Source: an uncultured Agathobacter sp. (GTDB taxonomy: Bacteria; Bacillota; Clostridia; Lachnospirales; Lachnospiraceae). Taken from it: DNA of 64,000 nt. Below are positions 60,519-64,000 of this stretch, one piece after another; positions within the stretch are counted from its first letter, which is position 1, and every line of letters begins with the position of its first letter. A program made the position numbers and the translations under genes. The notes beneath the pieces were generated by a model. That model saw only the letters and a list, made by a program, of their open reading frames with translations, did not search any database and was not told the DNA's origin. Location of the stretch: contig CAJUND010000002.1 in NCBI GenBank assembly GCA_910587655.1, positions 124,001 through 188,000 of the forward strand, in the 5' to 3' direction.

Positions 60519-61739
60519 ATGAATATAAAGGAAATTTCAATAGGTTATCCGGAGGAGACCAGGCTGGCAGGAAACCAGCAGGCATTAACTGTTCCTGCGC
60601 CGGAAATGGGGCAGGAGGACTGGCAGAACAGCTGGAACGGCCCGCAGGGGATTGTTTCCATTTCAAAGGAAGGAAAGCAGCTGCTGGAGGAAAGCCAGGC
60701 GGCGGAGACAGAGATTCAGGTGAAAGACCCGGTACAGCTTCAGTCTGAAAAACCAGATAAAAGTCCGGAGGAAAGGCTGGGCGGCCAGATTGACCAGATT
60801 GAAAAGCGTCTGGCAGAGGTCAGCGGAAACAAAACAGAAGGAAAGCGTACTGAAGAGACAGACAGGGATTATGACGAAGCGCTGGAGGCACTGCGAAAGC
60901 TCAGGGAAGAAGAAGCAAGGCAGTATGAGGAAGAGGCCGAGGAAGCCAAAAAACGCGCCATGGAAAATTCAAAACACATGGGTGTTGTGGAAAAAGGAAA
61001 CCGTGACCTTGTGATTATGCTGGAGTCATTTAAAGGGTTAAGGGATAAAGATGCAAAAGCCGCTTCCCAAAGAAAGCATTCAGACTCGGCAGAGGATTCC
61101 CAAAGGGCGGAAGACCTGCGGGAAATATCCGGGCAGATCAGAAGCGATGCTGCCGCAAGTGACGGAGAAATGGATCAGGTTTTAAATGATATCCATGAGA
61201 AAGCACAGGAGGGATTCCGTAAGGCGGGGGAAATCAGAAAAGACATGCGAAAGCAGATTGACGGACTGCGGAAGCTTGTTTCGGATGCGTCAAATTCCAT
61301 GCAGGAAAAAGAAGAGGCTGTTGCGCAGTTTGTGAAGGACAGCGGGCATTACATAAATGAAATAGCGGATTACCAGGGGCAGGCGCTGCAGAGGATGAAA
61401 ATTTTTAAGGACATCAGTTTAAAACGCCTGGAAGACCAGCATATGATTAAGGCAGAGCGTGCGCAGAAGATTATTTCAGGTCTGGCAGATGATGCTGCTG
61501 TCCAGGATGCATTTTATGCTGCTTATGAATCACAGGAGCAGGATAAGATTGAAGAGCTGGAGGAACGCATTAAAGAGCTGCAGGGAATTGACAGTACGCC
61601 GGCTGTGGAGGAGGAAAAGAACCTGTTTGCACCGGTGGATGAGAAGGATAATTCAGGTGAGGAAGTTTCCGGTAAAAAGGTGGATGACCAGGCGATGAAG
61701 CAGAAGGAAACTGCCAAGACGGAGGAGCTTGTGCTGTAG
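60519..61739 (+). CDS. Coiled-coil protein of unknown function, likely in the sigma-28 regulon
   Basis: A 406-residue, highly charged, soluble, mainly helical protein. After a short N-terminus comes IVSISKEGKQLLEES (about 44-58), a phrase like the IS-x-EG-x-x-L motifs seen in several flagellar and secreted Lachnospiraceae proteins, then coiled coils at about 85-170 and 215-365 and an acidic tail. No membrane helix or enzyme motif. It stands alone between two terminators, and its promoter looks sigma-28 dependent, so a role in motility or chemotaxis is inferred. I do not recognise the family. Confidence 0.75.
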   Translation: MNIKEISIGYPEETRLAGNQQALTVPAPEMGQEDWQNSWNGPQGIVSISKEGKQLLEESQAAETEIQVKDPVQLQSEKPDKSPEERLGGQIDQIEKRLAEVSGNKTEGKRTEETDRDYDEALEALRKLREEEARQYEEEAEEAKKRAMENSKHMGVVEKGNRDLVIMLESFKGLRDKDAKAASQRKHSDSAEDSQRAEDLREISGQIRSDAAASDGEMDQVLNDIHEKAQEGFRKAGEIRKDMRKQIDGLRKLVSDASNSMQEKEEAVAQFVKDSGHYINEIADYQGQALQRMKIFKDISLKRLEDQHMIKAERAQKIISGLADDAAVQDAFYAAYESQEQDKIEELEERIKELQGIDSTPAVEEEKNLFAPVDEKDNSGEEVSGKKVDDQAMKQKETAKTEELVL

Positions 61740-61787
61740 ATGTCTGGTCTGCTGTGCCTGTAGAAGGTTTATATGGAGTTACAGGGA

Positions 61788-61830
61788 GAGTACTGTTTAT
61801 AACCAGGGGATGGTTTGCAGTACTCTTTTT
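61788..61830 (+). terminator. Terminator after the coiled-coil gene
   Basis: GAGTACTG (61788-61795) pairs with CAGTACTC (61818-61825), followed by TTTTT. Confidence 0.75.
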
Positions 61831-61847
61831 ACAGTACTGATTTTCCG

Positions 61848-61894
61848 TTTGTTTTGCGGGGGGATTGTGGTATAATAAGCACAAGGTGCTTATT
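61848..61894 (+). promoter_or_regulatory. Promoter overlapped by a 9-bp inverted repeat, upstream of the DUF3990 remnant and ispG
   Basis: TTTGTT (61848-61853), 17-base spacer, TATAAT (61871-61876). A perfect inverted repeat AATAAGCAC (61874-61882) / GTGCTTATT (61886-61894) starts inside the -10 box and covers the expected start site, as an operator or 5' RNA hairpin would. Confidence 0.55.
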
Positions 61895-61933
61895 GCTTAC
61901 TATTTTACAGGAGAGATGTGTTTGGAGAAAATA

Positions 61934-62083
61934 ATGATTTATCATGGCAGTTTTCAAAAGGCAGAAACTCCTGAAATTGGAATAACAAAATTCAATAAGG
62001 ATTTTTATTATGGATTTTACTGCACCATTTTGGAAGAACAAGCAAAACGCTGGGCAACGAGATTTGGGGAATACAATTTATAA
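61934..62083 (+). pseudogene. DUF3990-like N-terminal fragment
   Basis: A 49-residue ORF MIYHGSFQKAETPEIG...FYYGFYCTILEEQAKRWA with a GGAGA SD. It resembles the N-terminus of DUF3990 proteins (typically over 150 residues: YHGS at the start, then DFG-x-GFY-x-T-x-x-x-x-QA-x-x-WA). The frame ends after FGEYNL; another frame then offers NTIYNYADVF, which may be a displaced later part. Probably a decayed gene with deletion and frameshift rather than a functional peptide. Confidence 0.5.
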
Positions 62084-62210
62084 TTATGCGGATGTATTTC
62101 ACTGTGAGCCAATTGAAAAGGTTGCAGACGATTTTATTCAGAAAGACAGCATTAAAAATGGAAATTATGACAATATTTCTAACAAAAAGCTTTACATGGG
62201 AGGAACAGCA

Positions 62211-63263
62211 ATGCACAGAAAAACCACAAAACAAATAAAAATCGGAACCCGGATTATCGGCGGAGGAAACCCCATCGCCATCCAGTCCATGACAAATACA
62301 AAAACGGAGGACGTTGCTGCAACAGTTGCGCAGATTTGCCAGCTGGAACGGGCAGGCTGTGAAATCGTCCGCTGCACCGTACCGACCATTGAAGCAGCGG
62401 AAGCACTGGCGGAAATTAAAAAACAAATAAAAATTCCGCTTGTTGCTGATATTCATTTTGATTATAAGCTTGCCGTCCTTGCCATGGAGCACGGCGCGGA
62501 CAAAATCAGAATCAATCCCGGCAATATCGGAAGCGCCGAGCGTGTAAAATGTGTGGTGGATGCTGCAAAGGAGCGCAGTATTCCAATCCGTATAGGCGTC
62601 AACAGCGGATCGCTCGAAAAGAACCTGGTGGAAAAATACCATGGTGTGACCGCAGAAGCCTTAGTGGAAAGCGCAACGGATAAAGTAAAAATGATTGAGG
62701 ACATGGGATACGACAATCTGGTAATCAGTATCAAATCCTCGGGCGTTATGATGTGTGTGAAAGCGCATGAGCTGATTGCCAGGCAGACAAATTATCCGCT
62801 TCATGTGGGAATTACTGAGGCAGGTACCGTCATCAGCGGAAATATTAAATCCTCCATCGGACTGGGACTGATTTTAAGCCAGGGAATCGGCGATACCATA
62901 AGAGTGTCCCTGACCGGAAATCCTGTAGAGGAAATCAAGTCTGCAAAACTGATTTTACGAACGCTGGGACTTCGTGACGGCGGTGTGGAGGTCGTATCCT
63001 GCCCAACCTGCGGAAGGACAAAAATAGATTTAATTTCCCTTGCAAATGAAGTGGAAACCATGGTTTCCGAATTTCCGCTGGATATTAAGGTAGCGGTTAT
63101 GGGTTGTGTGGTCAACGGACCGGGCGAAGCAAGGGAGGCAGACCTGGGTATTGCAGGCGGTGACGGGGAAGGACTGCTTATGAAGCATGGGGAGGTATAT
63201 AAAAAAGTACCGGAACAGGAACTTCTGTCGGCACTGCGTCATGAACTGGAACACTGGGAATAA
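62211..63263 (+). CDS. ispG: Flavodoxin/ferredoxin-dependent 4-hydroxy-3-methylbut-2-enyl-diphosphate synthase
   Basis: A 350-residue GcpE of the MEP pathway. IQSMTNTKTEDV near the N-terminus and the [4Fe-4S] ligands in CPTCGR and GCVVNGPGEA near the C-terminus. The start at 62211 follows GGGAGGAAC; the open frame continues 67 codons upstream but that part covers the DUF3990-like remnant and is not GcpE sequence. In many Clostridia the order is dxr-rseP-ispG-polC, here interrupted by two extra loci. Confidence 0.97.
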   Translation: MHRKTTKQIKIGTRIIGGGNPIAIQSMTNTKTEDVAATVAQICQLERAGCEIVRCTVPTIEAAEALAEIKKQIKIPLVADIHFDYKLAVLAMEHGADKIRINPGNIGSAERVKCVVDAAKERSIPIRIGVNSGSLEKNLVEKYHGVTAEALVESATDKVKMIEDMGYDNLVISIKSSGVMMCVKAHELIARQTNYPLHVGITEAGTVISGNIKSSIGLGLILSQGIGDTIRVSLTGNPVEEIKSAKLILRTLGLRDGGVEVVSCPTCGRTKIDLISLANEVETMVSEFPLDIKVAVMGCVVNGPGEAREADLGIAGGDGEGLLMKHGEVYKKVPEQELLSALRHELEHWE

Positions 63264-63308
63264 ATTGTAAAATTAAAATAAGCAATAAATTTAAATCTGG
63301 AGTAAATT

Positions 63309-64000
63309 ATGTCAAAACCGTTTAAAGAGACTTTTCCAACGCTGCGTCTGGACACAGAACTGGAAAGTCTGCTGGAAACAACTGAGGTAACAAAAATAAG
63401 TGCGAACCGTGAACATTCCGGGATTCGCATTTATTTGCGTGGCAGAAGACTGATTTTTAAAAAAAATATCCGCAGGCTGGAAGCTGCCGTTTCCTCCCAG
63501 ATATTTAAGGGGCAGGAGATGTCCGTAAAAATTATAGAATCCTACGAGCTGTCCGGACAGTATACGCCAAAGAGGCTGTTTGAGATATATAAGGATAGTA
63601 TTTTAGATGAATTGAACGATTACAGTGTACTGGAATACAATCTGCTCCGGACGGCTGATATGGAATTTGACACGCCGGACCATATGATTCTGACCATGGA
63701 TGAAACCATTATTGCCAGAACAAGAACGGATGAAATCATAGAATTTCTGGAGAAAGTTATCTGCGAACGCTGCGGCATGAATCTTAAAATCCAGCCCGAA
63801 TACCGGAAACCAAAAGAGAGTAAATACCGGAAAAATTCCCAGAAGGAAATCGAACAGGAGGTTGCGGCAATCGTTGCCCGTACCAGTCAGGCTGTATCTG
63901 CAAAAACTGATGAAAATACAGCAGAATCCAACGAAATATCAGAAAATCCTGCAAAATCCGACTTAATTCGTGCAAAAACACAGAATGATGAAGGAAAAGT
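63309..64000 (+). CDS. polC: DNA polymerase III PolC-type, N-terminus (cut off by right edge)
   Basis: An open frame of 230 codons to the window edge with no stop. The N-terminal segment (MSKPFKETFPTLRLDTELESLL; HSGIRIYLRGRRLIF; residues about 1-175) matches the N-terminal domains of Gram-positive PolC, the replicative polymerase with built-in proofreading. The Lys/Glu/Ser-rich linker after 165 precedes the OB-fold/exonuclease regions that would lie outside. Position after ispG/rseP is standard for Firmicutes, although proS is missing. Confidence 0.9.
   Translation, partial: MSKPFKETFPTLRLDTELESLLETTEVTKISANREHSGIRIYLRGRRLIFKKNIRRLEAAVSSQIFKGQEMSVKIIESYELSGQYTPKRLFEIYKDSILDELNDYSVLEYNLLRTADMEFDTPDHMILTMDETIIARTRTDEIIEFLEKVICERCGMNLKIQPEYRKPKESKYRKNSQKEIEQEVAAIVARTSQAVSAKTDENTAESNEISENPAKSDLIRAKTQNDEGK

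Noticed and set aside
62010..62210. N-terminal extension of ispG by 67 residues
   Set aside because: The extension has no GcpE similarity, overlaps the DUF3990-like remnant, and the ATG at 62211 has a good SD.
1..64000. tRNA, rRNA, CRISPR arrays, insertion sequences
   Set aside because: None seen by eye: no cloverleaf-like sequences with CCA ends, no regular direct repeats with spacers, no transposase motifs.

Overview
This 64 kb window comes from a motile, low-to-mid GC Gram-positive bacterium of the Clostridia, most likely a Roseburia/Agathobacter-like member of the Lachnospiraceae. The signs are a complete fla/che operon in Firmicutes order, CodY, PolC-type replicase, the MEP isoprenoid genes, typical AGGAGG ribosome-binding sites and TTGACA/TATAAT-like promoters. 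The taxonomic guess rests on gene content and order only; nothing was searched. Nearly all genes lie on the plus strand. I saw no rRNA, tRNA, CRISPR array, insertion sequence or prophage.

Left part (1-18.5 kb): a cut-off membrane VWA-domain protein and a P-loop ATPase; a compact locus that looks like a par/Fst-type I toxin-antitoxin pair (5.27-5.60 kb); gltX with an overlapping UvrD-family helicase; a small DUF1292 gene on the minus strand; a GH13-type debranching-enzyme homologue whose catalytic residues all look replaced, followed directly by a DUF5662 protein; a SigK-like sigma factor; then comM/yifB, dprA, topA and codY. The order dprA-topA-codY-flgB recalls Bacillus subtilis.

Centre (18.6-51.1 kb): the motility supra-operon flgB-flgC-fliE-fliF-fliG-fliH-fliI-fliJ-motE-like-fliK-flgD-TIGR02530-flgE, then a terminator and a fresh promoter, then motA-motB-fliL-fliM-fliY-fliO-fliP-fliQ-fliR-flhB-flhA-flhF-flhG-pilZ-cheB-cheA-cheW-cheC-cheD-(2-TM protein)-sigma28-(small charged protein)-SwrB-like-(MltG-like N-terminal domain). 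It encodes rod/MS ring/C ring/export apparatus, stator and the core chemotaxis signalling proteins. cheY and flbD/swrD, usual residents of this operon, are absent here; so are cheR, receptors, flagellin and filament cap genes.

Right part (51-64 kb): the housekeeping cluster rpsB-tsf-[NodB-like-bactofilin]-pyrH-frr-uppS-cdsA-dxr-rseP-[coiled-coil protein, DUF3990-like remnant]-ispG-polC (cut off by the right edge). The bracketed genes interrupt an otherwise conserved order. The coiled-coil gene has a good sigma-28 type promoter, tying it to the motility regulon, and the NodB-like protein lacks two of three expected metal ligands.

The most interesting leads are the type I toxin-antitoxin candidate, the all-catalytic-residues-lost GH13 protein, the sigma-28-driven coiled-coil gene, the degenerate deacetylase/bactofilin pair inside the tsf-pyrH junction, and several RNA hairpins and palindromes at regulatory positions.
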